DNA of 64,000 nucleotides from Streptococcus mitis (GCF_002005545.1 NZ_LBMT01000001.1:766301-830300); one strand, 5' to 3'. Shown: positions 19,138 through 29,568, counted from the first letter of the stretch. Translations and numbers: made by a program. The notes: generated by a model from the sequence alone, not told the origin.

Positions 19138-19173
19138 CCAACCGCAAGTAGTTATACATTAAGGAGAAAACTC

Positions 19174-20520
19174 ATGCCAATCACAGCTGCAGATATTCGT
19201 CGTGAAGTCAAGGAAAAAAATGTTACCTTTATCCGTCTCATGTTCTCAGATATTTTGGGAACCATGAAAAACGTCGAAATTCCTGCTACAGATGAACAGT
19301 TAGATAAAGTCTTGTCAAACAAGGCTATGTTTGATGGATCTTCTATTGAAGGTTTTGTACGTATCAATGAGTCGGATATGTACTTGTACCCAGACTTGGA
19401 TACATGGACAGTCTTCCCGTGGGGAGATGAAAATGGAAGTGTTGCAGGTTTGATCTGTGATGTCTATACAACAGAAGGTGAGCCATTTGCAGGGGACCCT
19501 CGTGGTAATTTGAAACGTGCTCTTCGTCACATGGAAGAAGTGGGATTCAAATCCTTCAATCTTGGGCCAGAGCCAGAATTCTTCCTATTTAAGTTGGATG
19601 AAAATGGAGACCCAACACTTGAAGTGAATGACAAGGGTGGCTACTTTGATTTGGCGCCTACTGACCTTGCGGACAATACACGTCGTGAGATTGTGAATGT
19701 CTTGACTAAAATGGGATTTGAAGTAGAAGCGAGTCACCACGAGGTTGCGGTTGGACAGCATGAGATTGACTTTAAGTACGATGAAGTTCTCCGTGCTTGT
19801 GATAAAATTCAAATCTTCAAACTTGTTGTTAAAACCATTGCTCGCAAACATGGCCTTTACGCAACCTTTATGGCTAAACCAAAATTTGGTATTGCCGGAT
19901 CAGGTATGCACTGTAATATGTCCTTGTTTGATGCAGAAGGAAATAATGCCTTCTTTGATCCCAATGATCCAAAAGGAATGCAGTTGTCAGAAACGGCCTA
20001 CCATTTCCTTGGTGGTTTGATCAAACATGCTTACAACTATACTGCCATCATGAACCCAACGGTTAACTCATACAAACGTTTGGTTCCAGGTTATGAAGCG
20101 CCTGTTTACATTGCTTGGGCTGGTCGTAACCGTTCGCCACTTGTGCGCGTGCCTGCTTCACGTGGTATGGGAACTCGTCTTGAGTTGCGTTCAGTGGATC
20201 CAATGGCAAACCCATATATCGCTATGGCAGTTCTTTTGGAAGTTGGTTTGCATGGTATTGAAAATAAAATCGAAGCACCAGCTCCTATCGAAGAAAATAT
20301 CTACATCATGACAGCAGAAGAGCGCAAGGAAGCTGGTATTACAGATCTTCCATCAACTCTTCACAACGCTTTGAAAGCTTTGACAGAAGATGAAGTTGTC
20401 AGAGCGGCTCTTGGAGAACATATCTATACTAGTTTCCTTGAAGCCAAACGAATCGAATGGGCAAGCTATGCAACCTTCGTTTCACAATGGGAAATTGATA
20501 ATTATTTAGACCTTTACTAA
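19174..20520 (+). CDS. glnA: Glutamine synthetase type I-alpha
   Basis: Makes glutamine from glutamate, ammonia and ATP (448 residues). Motifs seen are FDGSSIEGF near 50, the catalytic GPEPEFFLF, the ATP-binding [18 protein letters not shown] near 233-250, [13 protein letters not shown] and the C-terminal RRS-type region [13 protein letters not shown]. There is no adenylylation-site tyrosine region, consistent with feedback control through GlnR rather than adenylylation. Confidence 0.98.
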   Translation: MPITAADIRREVKEKNVTFIRLMFSDILGTMKNVEIPATDEQLDKVLSNKAMFDGSSIEGFVRINESDMYLYPDLDTWTVFPWGDENGSVAGLICDVYTTEGEPFAGDPRGNLKRALRHMEEVGFKSFNLGPEPEFFLFKLDENGDPTLEVNDKGGYFDLAPTDLADNTRREIVNVLTKMGFEVEASHHEVAVGQHEIDFKYDEVLRACDKIQIFKLVVKTIARKHGLYATFMAKPKFGIAGSGMHCNMSLFDAEGNNAFFDPNDPKGMQLSETAYHFLGGLIKHAYNYTAIMNPTVNSYKRLVPGYEAPVYIAWAGRNRSPLVRVPASRGMGTRLELRSVDPMANPYIAMAVLLEVGLHGIENKIEAPAPIEENIYIMTAEERKEAGITDLPSTLHNALKALTEDEVVRAALGEHIYTSFLEAKRIEWASYATFVSQWEIDNYLDLY

Positions 20521-20531
20521 TACTAATATAG

Positions 20532-20564
20532 AAGAAAGATTGCCTGAGGGTGATCTTTTTTCTT
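20532..20564 (+). terminator. glnA terminator
   Basis: AAGAAAGAT / ATCTTTTTTCTT stem with T-rich 3' arm. Confidence 0.8.
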
Positions 20565-20571
20565 GTGTTTT

Positions 20572-20620
20572 ATATCGAGGTGTGATATATTTTATATAAC
20601 GAAGTGCGATATATCGAATC
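20572..20620 (+). promoter_or_regulatory. Candidate PadR operator
   Basis: A cluster of ATATCG/GATATA repeats including the perfect palindrome CGATATATCG (20607-20616), placed 24 bases before the PadR gene. Such AT-rich dyads are typical for autorepressing PadR proteins. Binding is inference. Confidence 0.45.
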
Positions 20621-20639
20621 GAATAGGAGGTGAATGCAA

Positions 20640-20960
20640 ATGGAATTAACGGATAAGATTCGTCGAGTTTATCTTCCGATGACGGAAACGGGTTTTTATA
20701 TCTTGTTCTGTCTGCAAAAGGAAGGTCATGGTTATAGTATTACGCAAAAGGTTAAGGAGATGACAGATTCGCAAGTTTCGATTAGTCCTGGAACTATGTA
20801 TGGAACCTTGTCAAAGATGGAAAAGGATGGTTTGATTTCCTTTGTCCGCGAAGAGGAAAAACGGAAAATCTATCAGATTACGGACTTGGGACGAAAAGTC
20901 TTAGATATTGAATTGAAACGTATTGAACGACTCCACAGAAACAGTCTGGAGGGAAGATGA
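20640..20960 (+). CDS. PadR-family transcriptional regulator
   Basis: This 106-residue winged-helix protein carries the PadR pattern ETGFYILFCLQKEGHGYSI and SPGTMYGTLSKMEKDGLISF. An AGGAGGTG site lies 9 bases before ATG 20640; the in-frame ATG at 20634 is only 3 bases away, so 20640 is preferred. It is coupled (ATGA overlap) to a DUF2812 gene, a common pairing in which PadR represses the adjacent membrane-protein genes. Confidence 0.85.
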   Translation: MELTDKIRRVYLPMTETGFYILFCLQKEGHGYSITQKVKEMTDSQVSISPGTMYGTLSKMEKDGLISFVREEEKRKIYQITDLGRKVLDIELKRIERLHRNSLEGR

Positions 20961-21535
20961 TGGAAAAGAAGGTTGTTTATAGAATTGCTACCATTGCGGA
21001 TTATGATAGAGAGGCTTTATATCTTAGAAAAATGCATGCTGAGGGCTGGAAACTCAAGGAAGTAACCTACTCTAACTTAGTAGTTGCGGTTAAGTATACT
21101 TTTGAAAAGTGCCAACCGGAGCAGGTGTCTTATCAGTTGGACTTTTATCCCATGAAAAAATCAGAGAGAGCCTCCTATTTACAGCTATTTAAAGACTGTG
21201 GCTGGGAGCATATTACAGACTTTAATAGTTTTTCCTATTTTAGAAAAGCACATTCTGAGATTGAATCGGATGCGGAGTTTGAAATTTATAATGATGCGGC
21301 CGGGAGGTTAGCTATGGTCAAACGCATTTTAACAATGCGGATACTTCCTATCTTGCTTCTCTTTGCAGCTCTACTACCGATTTTTTCAAAGTTTGTCAGT
21401 GGAGTTAGTTCTTTCAGTTGGGCATTGTTTTTGATTTTCATAATAGATGGTGTTTTATTAATAGTTTTTGCGATTCAGATTTCTTATATTTTTTGGAGAT
21501 TGTTTCAAAAGTGGAAAGAATTATCTGACAAATAA
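20957..21535 (+). CDS. DUF2812 membrane protein (copy 1)
   Basis: This 192-residue protein has a soluble N-terminal DUF2812 domain (YLRKMHAEGWKLKEVTYSNL, FEKCQPEQVSYQLDF, CGWEHI, about residues 15-105) followed by two membrane helices (about 125-147 and 155-180). The function of DUF2812 is unknown; its PadR neighbour suggests inducible expression. The start overlaps the PadR stop. Confidence 0.8.
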   Translation: MMEKKVVYRIATIADYDREALYLRKMHAEGWKLKEVTYSNLVVAVKYTFEKCQPEQVSYQLDFYPMKKSERASYLQLFKDCGWEHITDFNSFSYFRKAHSEIESDAEFEIYNDAAGRLAMVKRILTMRILPILLLFAALLPIFSKFVSGVSSFSWALFLIFIIDGVLLIVFAIQISYIFWRLFQKWKELSDK

Positions 21536-21569
21536 AACTATGTATGTTTTCTGATTTGGAGGTAAGGTA

Positions 21570-22082
21570 ATGAATAGCAAAGTACAATTTCGGATTTTTA
21601 CGATTCTTGATGAGGATAAGAAAGAAGAATATTTGCATGAGATGCACTTGAAAGGTTGGAGGTATAGAACTAGTCGTTTTGGTTTGTTCTATTTTGACCA
21701 ATGTCAACCAGACGATGTCATCTACCGTATCTATGATTCTAGATTTCTTAAAAAATATAAGCATGAACTGCAAGATTTTAGAAATAGAGGTTGGGAATTG
21801 ATAGGAGCAGGTTCTTGTTCGATTCTTCGTAAATCGTCTTCTGATTTACTTCCAGAGGATCAAGTCTATATGAGTAAGGGGCTCAGATGGGAAGTTATGC
21901 GAAATAGACTTCGTTCATGTACAGCTACTTTCTTAGGTGGTTTGGTTGTTTGTATGAGTTTATTTAAAGAAGAACTTTCTATATCTTTCTTTATTATTTT
22001 TCTTTTATATGCTTTTCTGATTTCTTATCTAATCCATGGTTTTTTCAGACTTAAAAGGAAATACCGAGTAGATGGAAGGTAG
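21570..22082 (+). CDS. DUF2812 membrane protein (copy 2)
   Basis: This 170-residue paralogue of the preceding protein aligns by eye with it (YLHEMHLKGWRYRTSRFGLFYFDQCQPDDVIYRI, RGWELIGAGS), again followed by two membrane helices. GGAGGTAAGG precedes the ATG. The pair looks like a tandem duplication that has diverged. The operon likely ends at the hairpin formed by the first CIRCE element. Confidence 0.8.
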   Translation: MNSKVQFRIFTILDEDKKEEYLHEMHLKGWRYRTSRFGLFYFDQCQPDDVIYRIYDSRFLKKYKHELQDFRNRGWELIGAGSCSILRKSSSDLLPEDQVYMSKGLRWEVMRNRLRSCTATFLGGLVVCMSLFKEELSISFFIIFLLYAFLISYLIHGFFRLKRKYRVDGR

Positions 22083-22106
22083 GGTTCTAGGTCTTCAGAC
22101 CGATTT

Positions 22107-22133
22107 TTAGCACTCTTGATAAAAGAGTGCTAA
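22107..22133 (+). promoter_or_regulatory. CIRCE operator 1 (also terminator-like)
   Basis: Perfect CIRCE: TTAGCACTC-N9-GAGTGCTAA. It is the binding site of HrcA. It is followed directly by TTTTTT, so as RNA it also makes a plausible terminator for the upstream PadR/DUF2812 operon. Confidence 0.95.
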
Positions 22134-22150
22134 TTTTTTGAGTTTTTGTC

Positions 22151-22178
22151 TTGACATTCTCTTTTAAGGGTGTATAAT
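22151..22178 (+). promoter_or_regulatory. hrcA operon promoter
   Basis: TTGACA (22151-22156), 16-base spacer, TATAAT (22173-22178). It lies between two CIRCE operators, so HrcA bound on both sides would shut it off at normal temperature. Confidence 0.92.
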
Positions 22179-22189
22179 AGAATCATAAG

Positions 22190-22216
22190 TTAGCACTTGA
22201 GTGTGTCGAGTGCTAA
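22190..22216 (+). promoter_or_regulatory. CIRCE operator 2
   Basis: TTAGCACTT-N9-GAGTGCTAA, one mismatch from the consensus dyad, overlapping the likely transcript start region. Confidence 0.92.
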
Positions 22217-22242
22217 TCGATCAGACAGAGAGGAGTGATGAG

Positions 22243-23277
22243 GTGGTTACAGAGCGTCAGCAGGATATTCTAAATCTGATTATTGACATCTTTACCAAAA
22301 CGCACGAACCTGTCGGATCCAAAACCTTGCAAGAGTCTATTAACTCTAGCAGTGCGACCATTCGTAATGACATGGCGGCTCTAGAAAAGCAAGGTTTGCT
22401 TGAGAAGGCTCATACTTCAAGTGGTCGGATGCCAAGTGTTGCTGGTTTTCAGTACTATGTAAAACACTCACTGGATTTTGACCGACTAGCTGAAAATGAG
22501 GTTTATGAGATTGTCAAAGCCTTTGATCAGGAATTCTTCAAATTGGAGGATATTCTGCAAGAGGCTGCTAACCTGCTGACAGACTTGAGTGGCTGTACGG
22601 TAGTGGCGCTGGATGTTGAGCCGAGCAGGCAACGTCTGACAGCTTTTGATATCGTTGTTTTGGGGCAACATACAGCCTTGGCAGTATTTACCCTAGACGA
22701 GTCGCGAACGGTTACTAGTCAGTTTCTGATTCCAAGGAACTTTTTGCAGGAGGATTTGCTGAAACTGAAGAACATCATTCAGGAACGTTTCCTCGGCCAC
22801 ACCGTTCTAGATATTCACTACAAGATTCGGACGGAGATTCCGCAGATTATCCAGCGTTACTTTACAACAACGGACAATGTTATCGATCTCTTTGAACATA
22901 TCTTTAAGGAAATGTTCAACGAAAACATTGTGGTGGCGGGCAAGGTTAATCTCTTGAATTTTGCCAATCTAGCAGCCTATCAGTTCTTTGACCAACCGCA
23001 AAAGGTGGCTCTGGAGATTCGTGAGGGGTTGCGTGAAGATCAGATGCAAAACGTCCGTGTTGCAGACAGTCAAGAGTCCTGTCTAGCTGACCTAGCGGTG
23101 ATTAGTAGCAAGTTCCTCATTCCTTATCGGGGAGTTGGAATTCTAGCCATTATCGGTCCAGTTAATCTGGATTACCAGCAGCTAATCAATCAGGTCAATG
23201 TGGTCAATCGTGTTTTGACTATGAAGTTGACAGATTTTTACCGCTACCTCAGCAGTAATCATTACGAAGTACATTAA
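22243..23277 (+). CDS. hrcA: Heat-inducible transcription repressor HrcA
   Basis: This 344-residue repressor binds CIRCE and is kept active by GroEL. The N-terminal winged helix ([49 protein letters not shown], split here by family knowledge) leads into GAF-like and C-terminal domains. I chose GTG 22243, which follows an AGAGAGGAG site; the open frame continues upstream to 22201 but this would overlap the second CIRCE. First gene of the heat-shock operon. Confidence 0.96.
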   Translation: MVTERQQDILNLIIDIFTKTHEPVGSKTLQESINSSSATIRNDMAALEKQGLLEKAHTSSGRMPSVAGFQYYVKHSLDFDRLAENEVYEIVKAFDQEFFKLEDILQEAANLLTDLSGCTVVALDVEPSRQRLTAFDIVVLGQHTALAVFTLDESRTVTSQFLIPRNFLQEDLLKLKNIIQERFLGHTVLDIHYKIRTEIPQIIQRYFTTTDNVIDLFEHIFKEMFNENIVVAGKVNLLNFANLAAYQFFDQPQKVALEIREGLREDQMQNVRVADSQESCLADLAVISSKFLIPYRGVGILAIIGPVNLDYQQLINQVNVVNRVLTMKLTDFYRYLSSNHYEVH

Positions 23278-23303
23278 GATTGAAATCATTAAAGGAGGCG
23301 AAA

Positions 23304-23828
23304 ATGGCCCAAGATATAAAAAATGAAGAAGTGGAAGAAGTCCAAGAAGAGAAAGTTGTGGAAACGGTAGAAGAAACAACTCCTGAGAAGTCTGAATTGG
23401 ACTTGGCAAATGAACGTGCAGATGAGTACGAAAACAAATACCTTCGCGCTCATGCAGAAATGCAAAATATCCAACGCCGTGCCAATGAAGAGCGTCAAAA
23501 CTTGCAACGTTATCGTAGTCAGGACTTGGCAAAAGCGATTCTCCCTTCTTTGGACAACCTTGAGCGTGCACTCGCAGTTGAAGGTTTGACAGATGATGTG
23601 AAGAAGGGCTTGGAAATGGTTCAAGAAAGTTTGATTCATGCTTTGAAAGAAGAAGGAATTGAAGAAATCGCAGCTGACGGAGAATTTGACCATAACTACC
23701 ATATGGCCATCCAAACTCTCCCAGCAGACGATGAACACCCAGCAGATACCATCGCCCAAGTCTTCCAAAAAGGCTACAAACTCCATGACCGCATCCTACG
23801 CCCAGCAATGGTAGTGGTGTATAATTAG
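23304..23828 (+). CDS. grpE: Nucleotide exchange factor GrpE
   Basis: This 174-residue DnaK exchange factor has an acidic N-terminal tail (residues 1-45), a long coiled coil ([24 protein letters not shown]) and a C-terminal beta domain (DPNYHMAIQ-like [15 protein letters not shown] end). ATG 23304 follows GGAGG; the open frame reaches back to 23280 without a ribosome site. It is 26 bases after hrcA. Confidence 0.96.
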   Translation: MAQDIKNEEVEEVQEEKVVETVEETTPEKSELDLANERADEYENKYLRAHAEMQNIQRRANEERQNLQRYRSQDLAKAILPSLDNLERALAVEGLTDDVKKGLEMVQESLIHALKEEGIEEIAADGEFDHNYHMAIQTLPADDEHPADTIAQVFQKGYKLHDRILRPAMVVVYN

Positions 23829-23837
23829 AAGTTTTAT

Positions 23838-24095
23838 ATGTCGAAACAATATAGTAGGAAGATGAGAATGAAAAAGATAGCGGCTACAAATTGGGCTATT
23901 GGAATTGTCGTTTTCTTTCTGGTAGTAGGGATATTTTTTGCTTATCCTATTTCGGAAGGAGCAAAAGTTTCTTATTTTGGAACGCAACCAGTAATTTGGC
24001 TGCAAAAAGTATTAGAACTTATATTGCAACCTATTTTAATTGGTCAATTGTTATTCTTACTTACAGAAGATATGTCAGTAAGTAAGAAAGACTGA
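23838..24095 (+). CDS. Small two-helix membrane protein inside the heat-shock operon
   Basis: I do not recognise this 85-residue protein. A basic N terminus (SKQYSRKMRMKK) leads into one membrane helix (about residues 18-38), a short outside loop and a second hydrophobic stretch (about 52-75), then a charged end. It lies 9 bases after grpE and before the structured RNA element and dnaK. The ribosome site is weak; in-frame ATGs at 23862 and 23868 follow AGGAAG and might be the real start. Confidence 0.6.
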   Translation: MSKQYSRKMRMKKIAATNWAIGIVVFFLVVGIFFAYPISEGAKVSYFGTQPVIWLQKVLELILQPILIGQLLFLLTEDMSVSKKD

Positions 24096-24164
24096 TTTAG
24101 TATTGTCCGAAACGACAATAAACTATGAAGAAAGATAAGAGGCAAGCCGGAGGCTTGCAAGGAA

Positions 24165-24299
24165 GATATTTCCCGCCGTGGTGAAAGTTTCAGTAGCTTC
24201 TGCTACTGAAACAGGGGATTTTTGAGACAATAGGCTCAAAAATAAGTGATGAAATCCCGGAGGGAGTTGCTCACGTCCCCACCACTTAGGGGAAATATC
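24165..24299 (+). ncRNA. Structured RNA-like element A, upstream of dnaK
   Basis: This 135-nt element folds on paper as: closing stem GATATTTCCC / GGGAAATATC; internal loop gcc / tta; inner stem GTGGTG / CACCAC; then three hairpins, GTTTCAGTAGC / GCTACTGAAAC, ATTTTTGAG / CTCAAAAAT, and GTGA..CCC / GGG..TCAC. A homologous element in reverse orientation is at 28624-28760, with the same layout but different stem sequences. It ends 35 bases before dnaK. It could be a cis-acting leader, a processed small RNA or a mobile repeat; the known pneumococcal SPRITE repeats are an alternative identity I could not check. Confidence 0.65.
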
Positions 24300-24315
24300 A
24301 AAAATAGAAAATTAA

Positions 24316-26157
<1,842 letters not shown>

Positions 26158-26225
26158 AAAGATTTATTAAGTTATATGTTTAATTTCCCTGGTTATTAGA
26201 TAGTTATACTTTAAAGGAGAATGAT

Positions 26226-26552
26226 ATGGCTACTAAAGAAGAAAGAGAGTATCTTTCGCAATTCGTAGATATCGCTAGTTGTCATTTGAATGATAGTGAT
26301 GTAGATTGGTTAATGCGTTTTATTAATTCGGTAGGGAATAGACATACTGAAGAAGGTAGCTTTGATAGCTGGAGTTCGGATGGTAGATATACTAGGAATT
26401 GGGTTAAAGAATACATAATTGAAAGTGATTATTCATTAACAAGTAATTATAGTTACCAAGATGATGATGGCGCGAGTGGAAGTTACTCAGAAAATATAAC
26501 TAATGCTCGAGATATTATCAATATAATCAGGGAGTATCCGAATTTGTTATAA
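26226..26552 (+). CDS. Hypothetical protein between dnaK and dnaJ
   Basis: The function of this 108-residue soluble protein is not recognised. It is acidic and rich in Ser/Asn/Tyr in the second half (SLTSNYSYQDDDGASGSYSENI). A good AAAGGAGA site precedes the ATG. AT content is higher than in dnaK and codon use is unlike it. It is followed by its own terminator, so dnaJ is probably not on the same transcript unless there is read-through. Confidence 0.65.
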   Translation: MATKEEREYLSQFVDIASCHLNDSDVDWLMRFINSVGNRHTEEGSFDSWSSDGRYTRNWVKEYIIESDYSLTSNYSYQDDDGASGSYSENITNARDIINIIREYPNLL

Positions 26553-26557
26553 GAAAT

Positions 26558-26586
26558 CCAGAGGTTGCAACCCAGCCTCTGTTTTT
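26558..26586 (+). terminator. Rho-independent terminator
   Basis: CAGAGG / CCTCTG stem followed by TTTTT. Confidence 0.75.
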
Positions 26587-26609
26587 CGATAAAATAGAGG
26601 ATGTTGCGT

Positions 26610-27242
26610 ATGAAAAAAGTACTTTGTATCATTTATCCTAATTTTTCTCTTTATGAGATAACCGCTTTGACAAGCACTTTAGCTCTATCTTTTGACATCA
26701 CGATTGATTATGTCGCTTCTGAGAATTCGATGGTGGTCTCTGAGGATGGTTTGTCCTGTCAACCGACGAAAATATTGGATCAGATCCGTATAGAAGATTA
26801 TTCTTGTGTGATTTTGCCAGGAATGGTAAATATAGGTCCTGCTCTACAAGATGAGAGATTGATCTCGTTTTTGAGAAGTCTTAATGAGCAAGATATACTA
26901 ATTGCAGCCATTTCTTCAGCGCCCCTTTTATTGGCGAAAGCAGGCTTGTTGAACGACACGAAATTTACAGGTGGAATTTGGCAAAACTTCTTTGACTATT
27001 TTGAATTTCTTCCACGTGAGAATTTCCAACCGAAAGTTCTTGTCCAAGATAAACAAATCATTACGGCTATCGGTTTTGCACATCAAGAGTTTGCAAGAAA
27101 AGTGATTTTCGGTTTAGGGTTGGCAGAGAATACGGACAACTATTTTAAAGAACAGAACGAGTATGCTGAAGAGGATTTGATTTTTACTCTATCGGACAAA
27201 GAGTTTGATGAAGTGAAGCAGAGTATAGAAAACATCCTCTAA
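26610..27242 (+). CDS. DJ-1/PfpI-family protein with Ser at the usual Cys position
   Basis: These 210 residues form a glutamine-amidotransferase-like fold of the DJ-1/ThiJ/PfpI group: KKVLCIIYPNFSLYEITAL, YSCVILPGMVNIGPAL, then the nucleophile elbow IAAISSAPLLLAKAGLL near 98-113, where DJ-1 proteins carry Cys and this one has Ser102. The C-terminal region IITAIGFAHQEFA is also typical. AGAGG lies 10 bases before ATG 26610; the in-frame ATG 26601 is only one base from it. The substrate is unknown. Confidence 0.75.
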   Translation: MKKVLCIIYPNFSLYEITALTSTLALSFDITIDYVASENSMVVSEDGLSCQPTKILDQIRIEDYSCVILPGMVNIGPALQDERLISFLRSLNEQDILIAAISSAPLLLAKAGLLNDTKFTGGIWQNFFDYFEFLPRENFQPKVLVQDKQIITAIGFAHQEFARKVIFGLGLAENTDNYFKEQNEYAEEDLIFTLSDKEFDEVKQSIENIL

Positions 27243-27366
27243 AGATTTACATGAAAATTATAGAAAGGAACAAAGAGTGTTCAGGGAATTGAACTCACAC
27301 TCTGAGCTTTCTTACTCAATATAAAAGAAAGGAATTGAACCCGACCTAAATTCTCGGAAAAAAGAT

Positions 27367-27402
27367 AAATCTGTCTAGGAGCATCGCTCCAGCATCAGAT
27401 TT
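27367..27402 (+). other. Hairpin in the dnaJ leader
   Basis: AAATCTG / CAGATTT enclosing GGAGC / GCTCC, 39 bases before dnaJ and followed by CCTATTTTT. It may be an attenuator or leftover terminator. Upstream, 27243-27366 holds AGAGTGT / ACACTCT and a repeated GGAATTGAAC motif (27285 and 27331 areas) but no gene that I can support. Confidence 0.4.
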
Positions 27403-27441
27403 CCTATTTTTCAGTCGAATTTTACGGTCTTGGTATCTTGT

Positions 27442-28581
27442 ATGAACAATACTGAATTTTATGATCGTCTGGGGGTGTCAAAAAACGCTTCGGCAGACGA
27501 AATCAAAAAGGCTTATCGTAAGCTTTCCAAAAAATATCACCCAGATATCAATAAGGAGCCTGGTGCTGAGGAAAAGTACAAGGAAGTTCAAGAAGCCTAT
27601 GAGACTTTGAGTGACGACCAAAAACGGGCTGCCTATGACCAATACGGTGCTGCTGGTGCCAATGGTGGCTTTGGAGGCTTCGGTGGTGGAGCTGGCGGTT
27701 TCAACGGGGCAGGTGGCTTCGGTGGTTTTGAGGACATCTTTTCAAGTTTCTTCGGCGGTGGCGGTGCTTCGCGCAATCCAAATGCTCCTCGTCAGGGGGA
27801 TGACCTCCAATACCGTGTGAATTTGACCTTTGAAGAAGCTATTTTTGGAGCTGAAAAAGAAGTTAAATACAACCGTGAAGCAAGCTGTAGTACATGTAAT
27901 GGCTCAGGTGCTAAGCCAGGAACAAGTCCAGTCACTTGTGGACGCTGTCATGGCGCTGGTGTCATTAACGTTGATACACAAACTCCGCTTGGTATGATGC
28001 GGCGCCAAGTAACCTGTGATGTCTGTCACGGTCGTGGAAAAGAAATCAAGGATCCATGTACCACTTGTCACGGAACAGGTCATGAAAAACAAGCCCATAG
28101 TGTACATGTAAAAATCCCTGCTGGTGTGGAAACAGGTCAACAAATTCGCCTAGCTGGTCAAGGTGAAGCTGGCTTTAATGGTGGACCTTATGGTGACTTG
28201 TATGTAGTGGTTTCTGTGGAAACCAGCGACAAGTTTGAACGTGAAGGAACTACTATCTTCTACAATCTCAACCTCAACTTTGTCCAAGCGGCTCTTGGTG
28301 ACACAGTAGATATCCCAACTGTTCACGGTGATGTTGAATTGGTTATCCCAGAGGGAACTCAGACTGGTAAGAAATTCCGTCTACGTGGCAAAGGAGCTCC
28401 GAGTCTTCGTGGTGGTGCAGTTGGTGACCAATATGTTACCGTTAATGTCGTAACACCGACAGGCTTGAACGAACGCCAAAAAGCAGCGCTTAAAGAATTC
28501 GCAGCTGCTGGTGATTTAAAAGTCAATCCAAAGAAAAAAGGTTTCTTTGACCATATTAAAGATGCCTTTGAAGGAGAATAA
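27442..28581 (+). CDS. dnaJ: Chaperone DnaJ (Hsp40)
   Basis: This 379-residue co-chaperone stimulates DnaK ATPase. It has a J domain at 1-70 with HPD in KYHPDIN, a Gly/Phe-rich linker (about 73-115), four zinc-binding repeats ([32 protein letters not shown]) and a C-terminal substrate domain. ATG 27442 gives the standard N terminus [12 protein letters not shown]; a TTG at 27430 in the same frame is rejected. Confidence 0.97.
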   Translation: MNNTEFYDRLGVSKNASADEIKKAYRKLSKKYHPDINKEPGAEEKYKEVQEAYETLSDDQKRAAYDQYGAAGANGGFGGFGGGAGGFNGAGGFGGFEDIFSSFFGGGGASRNPNAPRQGDDLQYRVNLTFEEAIFGAEKEVKYNREASCSTCNGSGAKPGTSPVTCGRCHGAGVINVDTQTPLGMMRRQVTCDVCHGRGKEIKDPCTTCHGTGHEKQAHSVHVKIPAGVETGQQIRLAGQGEAGFNGGPYGDLYVVVSVETSDKFEREGTTIFYNLNLNFVQAALGDTVDIPTVHGDVELVIPEGTQTGKKFRLRGKGAPSLRGGAVGDQYVTVNVVTPTGLNERQKAALKEFAAAGDLKVNPKKKGFFDHIKDAFEGE

Positions 28582-28584
28582 AGC

Positions 28585-28608
28585 AAAAAGAGCCGTTGGG
28601 CTCTTTTT
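28585..28608 (+). terminator. dnaJ terminator
   Basis: AAAAAGAGCC-gttg-GGCTCTTTTT, perfect. The same hairpin recurs at 28840-28862. Confidence 0.9.
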
Positions 28609-28623
28609 GTTTATAGATTTTTT

Positions 28624-28760
28624 AAGACTTTCCTTAAGTAATGACGGACGGTAGCGACCTTCTTTGAAGTTCCATACCTAAACTTTGAGCCTAGGTCTCA
28701 AAGTTTCCGAACACCTGAAACCAAACTGTTTCAGGTGTTTTCATTACGGCGGAAAGTCTT
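28624..28760 (-). ncRNA. Structured RNA-like element B (homologue of element A)
   Basis: Read on the minus strand: closing stem AAGACTTTCC / GGAAAGTCTT; internal loop gcc / tta (same as in A); inner stem GTAATG / CATTAC; junction aaa (same as A); hairpins ACACCTGAAAC / GTTTCAGGTGT, AAACTTTGAG / CTCAAAGTTT and GGTA..CTTC / GAAG..TACC; then gtcc (same as A). Stems have changed on both arms while the unpaired junctions are kept. It lies between two copies of the same terminator, in the convergent gap after dnaJ. Confidence 0.65.
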
Positions 28761-28839
28761 CGATTTAGTTGTGAAATGGTGAATGAGTTGCCTAAATTAT
28801 GATGTATAGTTAATGTGATATAACTTGTTTACCTTTTAG

Positions 28840-28862
28840 AAAAGAGCCGTTGGGCTCTTTTT
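28840..28862 (-). terminator. Terminator for the minus-strand YtxH-like gene (second copy of dnaJ hairpin)
   Basis: AAAAGAGCC-gttg-GGCTCTTTT, the same core as 28585-28608. It overlaps the stop codon of the minus-strand gene by two bases. Confidence 0.85.
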
Positions 28863-29148
28863 ACTTATCTTCAGTTTCCTGTGTTTCTTTGATCACAGCT
28901 AGTCTAGTCTGGATATCTTTTTCCAAGACCTTAAACTTGTAAGTCAAATCTTCTTGGTATTCTTTGATCAGTTCTTTTTGCTGGTCGATGATTTGCAGGC
29001 TGTTTTGGATAATATCCACATCATCCTTGATAGCTTGAACGCGGTCAGTGGTATTCAAGACTTCATCTGTGATGGTTTGGCGATTTTTTGTAACCAGATA
29101 ACTTCCAGCTGCAGCTCCTGCAAATAGCAGTAGATTGGATAATTTCAT
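28861..29148 (-). CDS. Small membrane-anchored coiled-coil protein (YtxH-like)
   Basis: The 95 residues comprise one short N-terminal membrane helix with Gly/Ala (LLLFAGAAAGSYLV), then a charged coiled coil to the end, similar in layout to YtxH/DUF948-type proteins. No enzyme motif is present. It lies 9 bases downstream of the HIT gene and is probably cotranscribed. The function is unknown. Confidence 0.7.
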   Translation of the reverse strand: MKLSNLLLFAGAAAGSYLVTKNRQTITDEVLNTTDRVQAIKDDVDIIQNSLQIIDQQKELIKEYQEDLTYKFKVLEKDIQTRLAVIKETQETEDK

Positions 29149-29157
29149 GGCAACTCC

Positions 29158-29568
29158 TTAGGCATTTTTGATGGTTTCAGCGACTTGAGCAAGTTTGTCA
29201 AAGTCAGGTTCGTGGGCGATAAAATCAATCTTGAGGTCATCGTCCGCACTGTAGCGAGGCACGAGGTGAACGTGGGTATGAAAGACGGTTTGCCCTGCAA
29301 TTTCTTCACAGTTGGCAATGATATTCATACCAGCAGCCTTGGTAGCTTTCATGACTTTTTGAGCTACTTTTGGTACTTGGGCAAAGAGTTGGCTGGCGCT
29401 AGTAGCGTCCATTTCCAAAAGATTGCGATAGTGTTCCTTTGGCACGACCAAGGTGTGTCCTGGTGTCACTTGAGAGATATCAAGAAAGGCAAGAACCTGC
29501 TCATCTTCATATACTTTTGAAGCAGGAATTTCCCCTGCAATGATTTTACAAAAAATGCAATCTGACAT
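29158..29568 (-). CDS. HIT family hydrolase
   Basis: This 136-residue nucleotide-binding hydrolase of the HINT group has the triad motif HTHVHLVPR near residues 98-106 and the N-terminal CIFCKIIAGEIPASKVYED. It likely cleaves adenosine phosphoramidates or related AMP conjugates. It is divergent from the Ecs-like ABC operon, and the same arrangement (hit next to ecsAB) is found in many Firmicutes. Confidence 0.93.
   Translation of the reverse strand: MSDCIFCKIIAGEIPASKVYEDEQVLAFLDISQVTPGHTLVVPKEHYRNLLEMDATSASQLFAQVPKVAQKVMKATKAAGMNIIANCEEIAGQTVFHTHVHLVPRYSADDDLKIDFIAHEPDFDKLAQVAETIKNA

Noticed and set aside
23182-23808. 208-codon antisense frame over hrcA end and grpE
   Set aside because: It overlaps two well-supported genes, has no family resemblance and no promoter or ribosome site.
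27280-27350. tRNA-like GGAATTGAACCC motifs before dnaJ
   Set aside because: The reverse strand reads GTTCAATTCC like a T arm, but the flanking bases do not form the T stem and no acceptor, D or anticodon arms can be found.
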